Shown in pieces: positions 17,004 to 26,692 of a stretch of DNA of 54,810 bases; the stretch's first letter is position 1, and the number at the start of each line of letters is the position of its first letter. The DNA lies in NCBI GenBank assembly GCA_035535195.1, contig DATLQK010000079.1, positions 1-54,810 of the forward strand, written 5' to 3'. This stretch comes from JACDAN01 sp035535195 (lineage in GTDB: Bacteria > Actinomycetota > Thermoleophilia > Gaiellales > Gaiellaceae). The notes beneath the pieces are model-generated. The model had not been told where the DNA came from. It made no database searches and was given only the letters and a program-made list of their open reading frames with translations. The translations under genes were made by a program, and so were the position numbers.

Positions 17004-20000
17004 GCTGGGCGCCGAACCCCGAGCAGCAGGCCGCCGTCGAGGCGACCGGCCGCGTCTTCGTCTCCGCCGGCGCCGGCACCGGCAAGACCGCGGTGCTCGT
17101 CGAGCGCTTCGCCCAGGCCGTGTGCGACCAGGGCGTCGACGTCGACTCGATCCTCGTCATCACCTACACGAAGCGGGCGGCAGGCGAGCTACGGGCGAGG
17201 ATCCGGAAGGAGCTGCGGAGCCGCGGCCGCGCCGACCTCGCGCGGGAGCTCGACGCCGCGTGGATCTCGACGATCCACGGGTTCTGCAACCGGCTGCTGA
17301 AGGCGTATCCGTTCGAGGCCGGGCTCGACCCGCGTTTTCGCGAGCTGGACGAGACCCAGGCGCCGGTGCTCTCGGGCGAGGCCTTCGACGAGGCGCTCGA
17401 GGGCTTCTGCGCCGGTGAGCACCCGGAACGGCTCCAGCTCCTGACGACGTACGGCGCGCGGAGCCTGCGTCGGATGATCACCGGGATCTACGAGACGCTG
17501 CGCTCGGCGGGTCGCGACCTCGTGCTCGAGCTGGGGGAGGGATCCTCGCTGCCCGAGCGGCTCGAGGAGCTGAGGACGGCGGCGCGCTGCCTCGTCGACG
17601 ACCGCGCCGCGACCGACCTCCAGCGCGCCAGCGCAGGGGCGCTGCTGGAGCTCGTCTCGTCCGACCCGCGGCCCGACGACCTGCTCGACCTGAAGGCGCA
17701 CCGCGCGAGCGGGGAGCGCGCGGCGAGCTACGAGGAGGCCCGGATCGCGACGCAGAGAGCGGCGCTCGACCAGCTCGCCGTGCGCGACCGCGACCTCGTC
17801 CAGGAGCTCCTCAACCGCTTCGCCGACGCGTACGCGGCCGCCAAGCGCCGCGAGTCGGCGCTCGACTTCGAGGACTTGCAGCTCGTCGCGCGCGACCTGC
17901 TGCGCGAGCACCCGGAGATCCGCGACCGGGAGGCCCTTCGCTTCCGCGCGATCATGGTCGACGAGTTCCAGGACACGAACCGCCTCCAATGCGACCTCAT
18001 CGATGCGCTGGCGGGTGCGCCGGGCGAGCGTGACCTCTTCTTCGTCGGCGACGAGTTCCAGTCGATCTACGGCTTCCGCCATGCCGACGTCCAGGTCTTC
18101 CGCGAGCGGCGCGAGGCCGAGGACGGGAGCCTCGTCCTCTCCCGCAACTACCGCTCGCGCCCGGAGGTGCTCGCCGCCGTCAACCACCTCTTCCGGAGCG
18201 ACTTCGGCGACGACTTCCAGCCGCTGACGGCCTCGGGCGAGTTCCCGGACCCGGTATTCGGCCAGCCGGTCGAGCTGCTCGTCACCGACAAATCGAGCTA
18301 CGCCGACACCGGCACCCACTGGCGTCGGGCTGAGGCGCGGCACATCGCGCGGCGCGTCCGCGAGCTGATCGACTCGGGCGCCGCCACCGCCGGCGAGATC
18401 GTGCTGCTCTTCGCCGCCGGGACCGATGCCGAGTGGTACGAGCAAGAGCTCCGGCTCGAAAGCATCCCCACCTACCGCGCGACCGGCCGGGGCTACTTCG
18501 GCCAGCAGCAGGTCGTGGACGTCCTCTCATACCTGCGGCTGCTCCAGAACCGGTACGACGACCAGGCGCTCGTCGGCGTGCTGGCCTCGCCCTTCGTCGG
18601 CGTGTCGAACGACGCGCTGTTGCTCCTCCGCCGCGCTGCCGGCCGCCGGCCGCTCTACACCGGCCTCGAGCGCTCGCTCCCGGAAGGGATCAACGCCCAG
18701 GACGGGCGCCTGCTCCTCGCCTTCAAGCAGCGGTACGCGCGGCTGGTCGAGGCTTCGGCCCGCATCTCGCTCGAGCGTCTCTGCGAGCTGATCCTCGTCG
18801 AGCACGATTACGACCTGGCCGTGCTCGCGCAATGGGACGGTCGGCGCCGGTATGCGAACATCCGGAAGCTGGCGCGGCTCGCGCGCTCCTATGAGGAGCT
18901 GCGGGGCCGCGACATCGAGGGCTTCCTCCGCTTCATGCGCGACCAGGAGGCCGTCGGTGCGAAGCAGCTGGAGGCCGTCGCCGAGGAGGAAGGCGCCGAT
19001 GCCGTCCGCCTGCTGACGATCCACGCCGCGAAAGGCCTCGAGTTCAAGGTGGTGGTCGTCGCCGACGCAGGCCGGGACCGGCCGGCGCCGGCGGCCGACG
19101 AGCTGCTCGCCCTCTCCGACGGCCGGTTCGGCTTCCGCGTCGTCGATCCGCTGACGAGCGAGCGCCGCGGCGCCTTCGGCTACGACGAGGTGCGGCAGGC
19201 GAGGGAGGAGCAGGATCGCGCCGAGCGGCTGCGTCTCTACTACGTGGCGATGACCCGCGCGATCGACCGGTTGATCGTCTCCGGCGCCGTCGACCCCGAG
19301 AGCACCGCCGACGCGTCGACGCCGCTTGGCTGGGCCCTCGGCCGGCTCGACGCCGACGAGGCGATCGCGGCGGCGGGCGCCGACCCCGTCGAGCTCGAGC
19401 GCGGCGATGCCCGGATCCTGATCCGGGTCGACCGCTTCCGGCCCGCGCGCGAGACGGGGCCGCGGCCCGCCGAGGAGATCGTCGGCGAGGCCGGCCAGCT
19501 CGAACTCTTCGCGGTGAACGGCGGCGGGGCCCTGCCGCCGCCGGCGCCACGCCTGCCAGAGCTCGCGCCCGTGCCGACTCCGCCGCTCCACACGCTTCGT
19601 TCGCTCTCCTACACGTCGCTCTCGCTCTTCGAGCGCTGCTCGTACCGCTACTACGCGGAGCGGGTGGTCGGAATGCGGCCAACCGATGCCTCCTACCGGC
19701 TCCCCGGCCAGACGGGCCTGGCGGCGACCGAGATCGGCGACGCAGTGCACAAGCTCCTCGAGCTCGTGAGCCTCGCCGAGCCGGTGGCGCCCGACCTGGA
19801 GCAGGTGCGGGGGTGGTACCCGGGCGTCACCGAGGAAGAGCTCGCGCGCATCGGCGCCTTTGTCGACTCCTACTGCCGCTCGGAGCTCGCGGAGCGGATC
19901 GCGGGGCTGGACGGCACCACCGTCGAGCGGCCGTTCGCGTTCGAGCACGACGGCGTCCTGCTCCACGGACGGCTCGACGTCTTCCACCGCGACGGCGACC

Positions 20001-20377
20001 AGGCCCTCGTCCTGGACTACAAGACGAACTCCCTGGAGGAGGCGACGCCGGAGGAGATCGTCGAGCACGACTACCGGGTGCAGCGCCTCGTCTACGCGCT
20101 CGCCTGCTTCCGGGCATGCGCACAGGAGGTGGAGGTCGTCTACCACTTCCTCGAACGGCCCGAGGCCGTGGTCTCGACGACCTTCGAGCAATCCGAGCTC
20201 CCGTCGCTCGAGGCCGAGCTGACGGCCGCGATCGACCGCATCAAGGCCGGCGAGTTCCGCCCGACGCCGAGCGAGTTCGTCTGTGCCGGCTGCCCGGCGC
20301 TGGACGTGGTCTGCGCAGGCCCGCGCCTGCCGCGCCCGGCATCCGCAGCGCCGCCCGCGGCCGCCGTTGGCGCGTAG
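17000..20377 (+). CDS. addA: AddA/UvrD-type helicase-nuclease
   Basis: The 1125-aa product is an SF1A helicase with a C-terminal nuclease. Motifs include Q-motif NPEQQAAV, Walker A SAGAGTGKTAVL near residue 25, motif Ia TYTKRAAGEL, Walker B MVDEFQDTN near 320, RNYRSRPEV, the motif V/VI region TIHAAKGLEF and YYVAMTRA. The nuclease near residue 990 has GRLDV and LDYKTN. Cysteines at FERC and CAGC...C could hold a second iron-sulfur cluster, as in AdnAB of mycobacteria. GTG 17000 overlaps the addB stop. Confidence 0.92.
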   Translation: MSWAPNPEQQAAVEATGRVFVSAGAGTGKTAVLVERFAQAVCDQGVDVDSILVITYTKRAAGELRARIRKELRSRGRADLARELDAAWISTIHGFCNRLLKAYPFEAGLDPRFRELDETQAPVLSGEAFDEALEGFCAGEHPERLQLLTTYGARSLRRMITGIYETLRSAGRDLVLELGEGSSLPERLEELRTAARCLVDDRAATDLQRASAGALLELVSSDPRPDDLLDLKAHRASGERAASYEEARIATQRAALDQLAVRDRDLVQELLNRFADAYAAAKRRESALDFEDLQLVARDLLREHPEIRDREALRFRAIMVDEFQDTNRLQCDLIDALAGAPGERDLFFVGDEFQSIYGFRHADVQVFRERREAEDGSLVLSRNYRSRPEVLAAVNHLFRSDFGDDFQPLTASGEFPDPVFGQPVELLVTDKSSYADTGTHWRRAEARHIARRVRELIDSGAATAGEIVLLFAAGTDAEWYEQELRLESIPTYRATGRGYFGQQQVVDVLSYLRLLQNRYDDQALVGVLASPFVGVSNDALLLLRRAAGRRPLYTGLERSLPEGINAQDGRLLLAFKQRYARLVEASARISLERLCELILVEHDYDLAVLAQWDGRRRYANIRKLARLARSYEELRGRDIEGFLRFMRDQEAVGAKQLEAVAEEEGADAVRLLTIHAAKGLEFKVVVVADAGRDRPAPAADELLALSDGRFGFRVVDPLTSERRGAFGYDEVRQAREEQDRAERLRLYYVAMTRAIDRLIVSGAVDPESTADASTPLGWALGRLDADEAIAAAGADPVELERGDARILIRVDRFRPARETGPRPAEEIVGEAGQLELFAVNGGGALPPPAPRLPELAPVPTPPLHTLRSLSYTSLSLFERCSYRYYAERVVGMRPTDASYRLPGQTGLAATEIGDAVHKLLELVSLAEPVAPDLEQVRGWYPGVTEEELARIGAFVDSYCRSELAERIAGLDGTTVERPFAFEHDGVLLHGRLDVFHRDGDQALVLDYKTNSLEEATPEEIVEHDYRVQRLVYALACFRACAQEVEVVYHFLERPEAVVSTTFEQSELPSLEAELTAAIDRIKAGEFRPTPSEFVCAGCPALDVVCAGPRLPRPASAAPPAAAVGA

Positions 20378-21044
20378 CTACGTCGCGGAGGCGCGCAGGC
20401 GGGTCGGGCCGAAGCGCGCCAGAATCGTCCCGATCATCGAGCGCCTGCTGGCCGAGCACGCAGACGCCGCGATCGCGCTCCGGTTCCAGAGCGACCTGGA
20501 GCTCCTCGTCTCCGTGATGCTCTCGGCCCAGACGACCGACGTGAACGTGAACCGCGTCACGGAGCGGCTCTTCGTCAAGTACCGGCGGCCCGAGGACTAC
20601 CTCGCCGTCCCGGTCGAGGAGCTCGAGCGGGACATCTTCGCGACAGGCTTCTACCGGCAGAAGGCGAAAGCGATCCGCGGGACGATGGCGATACTGATCG
20701 AGGAGTACGACGGAGTCGTCCCGAGCCGGCTCGAGGACCTGATCCGCCTGCCGGGGGTCGCGCGCAAGACCGCGAACGTCGTGGCCGCCGAGCTGGGGGA
20801 GCCGCAGGGGATCGTCGTCGACACGCACGTCCGGCGCCTGGCACAGCGGCTCGGCCTGACGAGGGAGGAGGATCCAGTCAAGATCGAGCGCAACCTCCAG
20901 AAGCTCGTCCCACGCGAGTACTGGGGGATCTTCCCGCATCTCCTGATCTGGCACGGCCGACGGGTGTGCGACGCGCGCAACCCGCGGTGCGACGTCTGCG
21001 TGCTGAACGATTTGTGCCCCTCCAGTCGGGTGTTGCACGCTTAG
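20367..21044 (+). CDS. nth: Endonuclease III (DNA glycosylase/AP lyase)
   Basis: This base-excision repair enzyme removes oxidised pyrimidines. The 225-aa protein has SAQTTDVNVNRV, the helix-hairpin-helix LPGVARKTANVV carrying the catalytic Lys, VDTHVRRL with the catalytic Asp, and the [4Fe-4S] ligand pattern C-x6-C-x2-C-x5-C near the C-terminus. The TTG start lies inside the end of addA and gives an 11-nt overlap, so nth belongs to the addBA repair operon. Confidence 0.93.
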   Translation: MARSYVAEARRRVGPKRARIVPIIERLLAEHADAAIALRFQSDLELLVSVMLSAQTTDVNVNRVTERLFVKYRRPEDYLAVPVEELERDIFATGFYRQKAKAIRGTMAILIEEYDGVVPSRLEDLIRLPGVARKTANVVAAELGEPQGIVVDTHVRRLAQRLGLTREEDPVKIERNLQKLVPREYWGIFPHLLIWHGRRVCDARNPRCDVCVLNDLCPSSRVLHA

Positions 21045-21048
21045 GACG

Positions 21049-24000
21049 ATGGACTTCGGCGGAGTCCTCATCCTCATGCTCGCGGGCCTTGGGCTGTTCT
21101 GGATTCTCAGGCCCCTCTGGCGGCGCCTGCCCATGCGTACCTCGCCGTCACGCCCGAGTCGGCGATCGAGGAAGCTCGCGCCGCCGGGCTCAAGCTCAAC
21201 TGGGACGAGCTCGGCGTCGACCAGCTCGAGGCCAACCGCGAGTTCCAGCGCCACGTCGAGCGGCTCAGCCGCTCCGACATCCCCTTCCAAGAGCTTTCGC
21301 AGCTCGCGCAATCCGGCTCGCCCGGCATCGCCGCGCTCGGGCTGTCGGCGATCGCGCGGCGCGACGACGTCCCGGAGAAGTGGATCTCGGACGCGATCCG
21401 ATCCCTGCCGAACTGTCCGTACGTCCTCGAGCCGCTCGTCTACCGCGCGCTCCTCGAGCGGGAGCCGAGGCCGGTAATCGGCCGCGTGCTCGCAAGGCTG
21501 AGCGAGGAGATGGACTGGGACGCGCTGGCCCGCTTCGTCCAGGAGCGGCGTGCGCAAGGCGAGGCCGTCGACGTGGGCACCTTCCGGGGCAATGTCCCAC
21601 CCGGCCAGTCCGAGGTGCTCGAGGCGTTCATCAACCGGTTTGAGACCTACCTCGGCGACAACTTCTGCGGCTACTTCGAGGAATGGCGCCGCACCGCCGT
21701 CGACCTCGAGTTCCTGCAGCAGATCGGCCGGATCGTCGAGCGTCCGTACGACGACCCGCCCGCGTATCTCGCCGGGCGTCGCGAGGAGCTCGTGGAGGTG
21801 ATCGTCGACGCTCTCGCCGAGCAGCCGCGGCGCTCGCTGCTGCTCGTCGGCGAGCACGGCGTCGGCAAGACCGCGCTGCTGCGCGCCGCGCTGGAACGCC
21901 TCCCGCCGCAGCGGATCCCGTTCGAGGCGACGGCGGCCGAGATCAACGCCGGCGCGATGTACGTCGGCGAGCTCGAGGGCCGCATCCGCGACCTCACGAC
22001 GAGGCTCGAGGGCCACCCCGTCGTCTGGATCCTCCCCGGCTTCAACGAGGCGCTCTACGCCGGACAGCACTCCCGGAGCCCGAGCGGCATGCTCGACGCG
22101 ATGCTCCCGCCGATCGAGCGCAAGGCGCTGACGGTGGTCGGTGAGCTCGACCCGGCGGGCTACGAGCGGCTGCTCGCCGAGCGCCCGCGGGTCGCCGGCG
22201 CCTTCGAAGTGCTGCGGGTCCGGCCGCTGGACGAGCAGAGCACCGTCGCGGCCGCCGAGCAGACGGTCGAAGGGCGCGCGTCCCACGCGACGCTGGTCGA
22301 GGCGTACGAGCTGGCGCAGCAGTTCCTGCCGGGGCTCGCCGCGCCGGGGAACCTTCTGCGGCTCGTGCAGGCGACCGCGGCCTTTGTGGAGGAGGAGGGG
22401 AGACGCGAGTTCGAGACGTCGGACGTGCTGGCGACGCTGGCGGCGTCATCGGGCCTGCCGCTCGCGATGCTCGATCCGAACGCGCCGCTCGAGCTCGACC
22501 AGGTGCGCACGTTCTTCGAGAGCCGGGTGCTGGCGCAGCCCGAAGCAGTCGAGTGCGTCGTCGAGCGGATCGCAATGATCAAGGCCGGCCTCAACGACCC
22601 GAGCCGGCCGCTCGGCGTCTTTCTCTTCATCGGCCCGACCGGGACGGGCAAGACCGAGATCGCGAAGTCGCTCGCGGAGTACCTGTTCGGCTCGCCGCGC
22701 AGGCTCATCCGTCTGGACATGAGCGAGTTCCAGACGCCGGACGCGCTCGAACGGCTGCTCCTGGACCCGAGCGTGGAGGCACGGGGATCGGTGCTGCTCA
22801 CCTCGGTCAGGAAGGACCCGTTCGCGGTCATCCTGCTCGACGAGTTCGAGAAGGCTGCACCGCCGGTCTGGGATCTCTTCCTCCAGGTGTTCGACGACGG
22901 GCGCCTCACCGACCAGCAAGGCCGGACGGCCGACTTCCGCCGGAGCATCATCATCCTCACCTCGAACGTCGGCTCGGCGCTCGCGCACCGGCCGGGCGTC
23001 GGTTTCAAGGCCGAGCAGGGGCGGTTCCGCGCCGAGCTGATCCAGGACGAACTGAAGCGCACGTTTCGCCCCGAGTTCCTGAACCGCATCGACCAGGTCG
23101 TGGTCTTCCGGCCGTTCGAGCGGGCGCAGATCCGCGCCCTGCTGGAGAAGGAGCTGGCGGCGGCGCTCGACCGGCGCGGGCTGCGGACACGCCCCTGGGC
23201 CGTGGAGCTGGACGAGTCGGCGATCGATTTCCTGATCGAGCAGGGCTTCAGCCCCTCGCTCGGCGCGCGACCGCTGCGACGGGCGATTGAGCGGTACCTG
23301 CTTGCGGTGATCGCCCGGCCGATCGTCGAGCAGGCTGTTCCCGAGGGCGACCAGTTCCTGCTGGTCAGCGCTGCAGGAGACGGGCTGGTGGTCACCTTCG
23401 TCGACCCGGACGCTGCGGAGGAGCCCGCGCGCGACGCAGACGTCGGAACTGGGGCCGCGCTCGACCTCCGGTCGCTCGCGCTACGGACGCACGTCGACCA
23501 GCGGGCCTCGCGGTTCCTGCTCGAGGAGCTCGCCAGGATTCGCAGCACGGTCGACGGGTACGTGAGCCCCCGGAAGAACGCCGGCCTCGCCGCAATGCAG
23601 AGCCCGGGCTTTTGGGACGACGACGAACGCTTCGACGTTCTGGCGGAGATCGAGTACCTCGACCGACTCGAGGCGGCGTTCGCCACGGCCGAGAAGCTCG
23701 GCGTGCGGCTGGAGCGCCATGCACGGACGGCGCGCAACGGCACGGGCGAGCTCGCGGGGCTGCTCGCGCTCAGGTTGCACGTACTCGACGCGGCGGTCAC
23801 CGCGCTCGACGAGGGACAGGCCGGCGACGTGTTCCTCAGCGTGCGGGCAGCGGGGATGGAGGACGGTGCCGGAGCCGCCTGGGCGGACGCTCTGGCCGAG
23901 ATGTACGCGGCCTGGGCCCGCCGGCGCGGTATGCGGCTGGAGCGGCTCGCCCCCGCCGAGCACCTCTACGCCGTCAGCGGGCTCGGCGCGGGAGTCCTCC

Positions 24001-24293
24001 TGGCCGGAGAAGCCGGCCTTCACGTGCTCGAGGTCCCCGAGGAGGGGCGGGAGGACGGCCGGGCGGATCGGGTTCACGCGATCGTGCAGGTGGTCGCCGC
24101 GCCCTCGATTTCCGCCGTCGATGCTGAACCGCCGGTCGACCGGGCACGCTCGCTCCTGACCGAGCTGCCGACACCGGAGAACGTCGTCCGCCGCTACCGC
24201 GAGGAGCCCGCGCCGCTCGTGCGCGACTCCGTGCGCGGCTACCGGACCGGCCGCCTGGACCGCGTGCTGGCCGGCGACTTCGACCTCTTCTAG
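21049..24293 (+). CDS. Clp/HSP100-type AAA+ ATPase with C-terminal RF2-like (PCRF) domain; apparent frameshift near 21130
   Basis: In order: a short membrane-anchor-like segment (21049-21130, frame 1); a helical region without known fold (21135-21830, frame 0); a Clp D1 AAA module with Walker A VGEHGVGKT but with its Walker B acidic pair missing (ILPGFNEAL); an intact D2 module with GPTGTGKTEIAK, LLDEFEK and FRPEFLNRID; then, from about 23490, a region matching RF2. The RF2-like part includes FWDDDERF, FLSVRAAGMEDG...WADALAEMYAAWARRRG, GEAGLHVLEV and the terminal VLAGDFDLF. The SPF tripeptide is replaced by VPEE and the whole GGQ segment is missing, so it cannot read stop codons or hydrolyse peptidyl-tRNA. 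Frame 0 has no ATG, GTG or TTG before 21486, although about 115 coding-quality residues precede it. One missing C in the CCC run at 21130-21132 would join the frames. Confidence 0.8.
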
Positions 24294-24859
24294 CCGACGC
24301 GCTCGAGGAACCCGAGCACGCGCTGCTTGAGCTGCGTCGCCGCTTCCTCGTCGTACTGCGGGAGGCTCGAGTCGGCGAACAGATGCTTGTCGCCCGGGTA
24401 GAGGAACAGCTCGGCGCCGTCCTTCTCTGCGAGCTCCCGCGCTGCGGGGAGGTCCTCCTGCGCCCACTCGTCGTCTTCCATCAGGTGGATCTGCAGGGGG
24501 ACGCCTTCGGGCCATTCGCCGCCGAACTCGGAGGGTGGCATGGCGGAGTCGAAGAACAGCGCCCCCTTGGCGCCCGGCCGCGTCTGGGCGAGGTTCTGCG
24601 CCGACATCACGCCCAGCGAGAACCCGGCGTAGACGAGTCCTTCCGGCAACCCCTCTGCCGCCTGCTCGCCCCGCTCGCCGATCGTCCCGAACCCTGTCTC
24701 CCGCGCATACCCGACGCCCTCCTCGATCGCGTCGAACGTCTTGCCCTCGAAGAGATCGGGCGTGTACACCGTGTGGCCGGCGGCGCGCAGCTCTTCGGCG
24801 AACGCCTCAACCCCGTCCGTCAGACCCTGGGCATGGTGAAAGAGGAGAACCTCGGCCAC
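24290..24859 (-). CDS. Dienelactone hydrolase family protein
   Basis: The 189-aa alpha/beta hydrolase has the DLH pattern: LLFHHAQGLTDGV at the start, the nucleophile elbow YAGFSLGVMSA with Ser where classical enzymes have Cys, an acid in HLMEDDEW and the catalytic His in YPGDKHLF. The natural substrate is unknown; the family includes hydrolases of enol-lactones and other esters. The GTG start is 13 nt from trxB, so co-transcription is likely. The stop shares CTAG with the convergent AAA+ gene. Confidence 0.85.
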   Translation of the reverse strand: MAEVLLFHHAQGLTDGVEAFAEELRAAGHTVYTPDLFEGKTFDAIEEGVGYARETGFGTIGERGEQAAEGLPEGLVYAGFSLGVMSAQNLAQTRPGAKGALFFDSAMPPSEFGGEWPEGVPLQIHLMEDDEWAQEDLPAARELAEKDGAELFLYPGDKHLFADSSLPQYDEEAATQLKQRVLGFLERVG

Positions 24860-24871
24860 GAGGCCGAGAGT

Positions 24872-25846
24872 TTAGGCAGGCGCGGGGTCGCGGGGCGCGG
24901 TGAGGGCATCGAACGGATGCCCCTCCCGCGCGGTCAGCCAGCGCTCGGCGTCGAGCGCGGCCATCGTGCCCATGCCGGCCGCGGTGATCGCCTGGCGGTA
25001 CGTGTGATCGACGACGTCTCCCGCCGCGAAGACCCCCTCGATGTTCGTCGCCGTGCCGTCGTGCGCGAGGATGTAGCCCGCGTCGTCGAGCTCAAGCCAG
25101 TCGTTGAAGAGCTTCGTGTTCGGGTCGTGACCGATCGCGACGAAGAGGCCGTCGGCCGGGATCTCCGTGATCTCGTCGGTGTTGACGTCGCGCAACCGCA
25201 CCGCGGTGACGACGCCGTCCCCGACGACCTCGTCGACGACCGCGTTCGTGATCCACTCGATCTTCTCGTTCGCCTTCGCGCGGTCGACCATGATCGGCGA
25301 GGCGCGGAAGTCTTCGCGGCGGTGGACGATCGTGACCCGGCTGGCGAACTTCGTCAGGAAGGTCGCCTCCTCCATCGCCGAGTCGCCCCCGCCGACGACC
25401 ACGATCTCCTTCTCGCGGAAGAACGCGGCGTCGCAGACGGCGCAGTAGGAGACGCCGCGGCCCTGAAGCGTCCGCTCCGACTCGAGCCCGAGCTTTCGCG
25501 CCTCGGCGCCGGTGGCGACGATCACGGCCTGTGCCTGGTACTCGTCATCGCCGACGTAGACCTTGAACGGGCGCTCAGAGAAGTCGACGCGCGTGACGTC
25601 GTCGGAGACGAACTCGGCGCCGAAGCGCTCCGCCTGGCGCCGGAAGTCCTTCATCATCTCAGGCCCGAGGACGCCTTCCGGATAGCCCGGATAGTTCTCG
25701 ACGTCGCTCGTAATCATCAGCTGGCCGCCCCACTGGAAGCCTTCGATCACGAGCGGTTCGAGATTCGCGCGGGCAGCGTAGAGCGCGGCGGTGTAGCCCG
25801 CCGGGCCGCCGCCGATGATGATGACCTCGCGAACGCTCTCGTTCAT
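24872..25846 (-). CDS. trxB: Thioredoxin reductase
   Basis: The 324-aa flavoprotein transfers electrons from NADPH to thioredoxin. It has the FAD motif VIIIGGGPAGYTAALYAAR, the redox-active CAVC near residue 135, the NADPH motif VVVGGGDSAMEEA and the terminal FAD contact VFAAGDVVDHTYRQ. The start at 25846 is preferred, since GGAG lies 6 nt upstream; an in-frame extension to 25888 adds unconserved residues. It is divergent from the secreted protein gene at 25958. Confidence 0.95.
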   Translation of the reverse strand: MNESVREVIIIGGGPAGYTAALYAARANLEPLVIEGFQWGGQLMITSDVENYPGYPEGVLGPEMMKDFRRQAERFGAEFVSDDVTRVDFSERPFKVYVGDDEYQAQAVIVATGAEARKLGLESERTLQGRGVSYCAVCDAAFFREKEIVVVGGGDSAMEEATFLTKFASRVTIVHRREDFRASPIMVDRAKANEKIEWITNAVVDEVVGDGVVTAVRLRDVNTDEITEIPADGLFVAIGHDPNTKLFNDWLELDDAGYILAHDGTATNIEGVFAAGDVVDHTYRQAITAAGMGTMAALDAERWLTAREGHPFDALTAPRDPAPA

Positions 25847-25957
25847 GACCTCTCCATGCGTGAATCGAGCCCCTATAGGGCTCGTCAACAGTATTCAACG
25901 AAGCGGACGAGACGAAACTTCCCAACCCGCCCCGCGTGCGGTAAGAATTCAGTCGCC

Positions 25958-26665
25958 GTGCGGCAACTGCGGTTGGGGGTCTCAGGGCTGATCGCCTGCC
26001 TGCTCGTCTCTGCGAGCGGGAGCGCGCTGGCCGCGAAGCCGAGCAGTGCACGCTTCCGCCTCACGCTCACGGCGACACTGACGAAGACGTGGAACGTGAC
26101 GCGGAGCGAGGGCGAGCCCGATTGCATCCGGACGACGAAGAGCTCCGGGAGGTGGCAGGCGACGCTCGCGACCAAGCGCGTCAGCCCGGTCCGGGTCGTC
26201 GCGGCCGGACGGGGGAGGGTCCGGTTCGTCGGAGGCACGATCAAGGCGATCGCAGGCGCGGCAGCGCAGTCGGGGACGAACGGGGTCGTCGGCCAGGGGT
26301 CGCCGCCGTGCAGCCGCCAGACGAAGACCGTGAGGTGCGCCACGCGACGCCGGTCGTTCCGCGGCGCGACGACCATGCTGGCGAACCCGCGCAAGGGCGT
26401 CCTCGCGCTCGGCCGGCTGAGGGGCGCGAACGCGGTCCGGTCGTTCTCGCCGCAATGCCCCGACGAGCCCTTGGCAGTGCGTGCGGTCAGGACGGATCTT
26501 CCGCTCGCCACAGGACCGCTCGACGGCGCCGACGCCTTCCGCCGCGACATCCCGAAGTTCTTCGTGCGAGGCGACGTTCAGCAGCAGACGTCGATCACCG
26601 GTGACCTCGAGGGAACCGTGAACGAGCGCGTTCGCTGGACGGTCACGTTCACCCGTGTCGCGTAG
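25958..26665 (+). CDS. Secreted protein of unknown function
   Basis: The GTG start gives a 235-aa protein with a clear Sec signal peptide: a basic start (RQLRLG), the hydrophobic core LIACLLVSASG and a likely cleavage at ALAA-KP. The mature part has several cysteines (PDC, PPC, VRCA, PQC) and a beta-rich pattern ending VRWTVTFTRVA, as in small extracytoplasmic beta-sandwich proteins. I recognise no family. It lies between trxB (divergent) and the baeRF10 gene, 27 nt before it. Confidence 0.65.
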   Translation: MRQLRLGVSGLIACLLVSASGSALAAKPSSARFRLTLTATLTKTWNVTRSEGEPDCIRTTKSSGRWQATLATKRVSPVRVVAAGRGRVRFVGGTIKAIAGAAAQSGTNGVVGQGSPPCSRQTKTVRCATRRRSFRGATTMLANPRKGVLALGRLRGANAVRSFSPQCPDEPLAVRAVRTDLPLATGPLDGADAFRRDIPKFFVRGDVQQQTSITGDLEGTVNERVRWTVTFTRVA

Positions 26666-26692
26666 CGCGGACCGCGCATAGACTCAGCGTTC

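Noticed and set aside
24383..25950. Long plus-strand frame joined to the secreted protein gene
   Set aside because: It is antisense to the hydrolase and trxB genes. The secreted protein starts at 25958 with a clean signal peptide.
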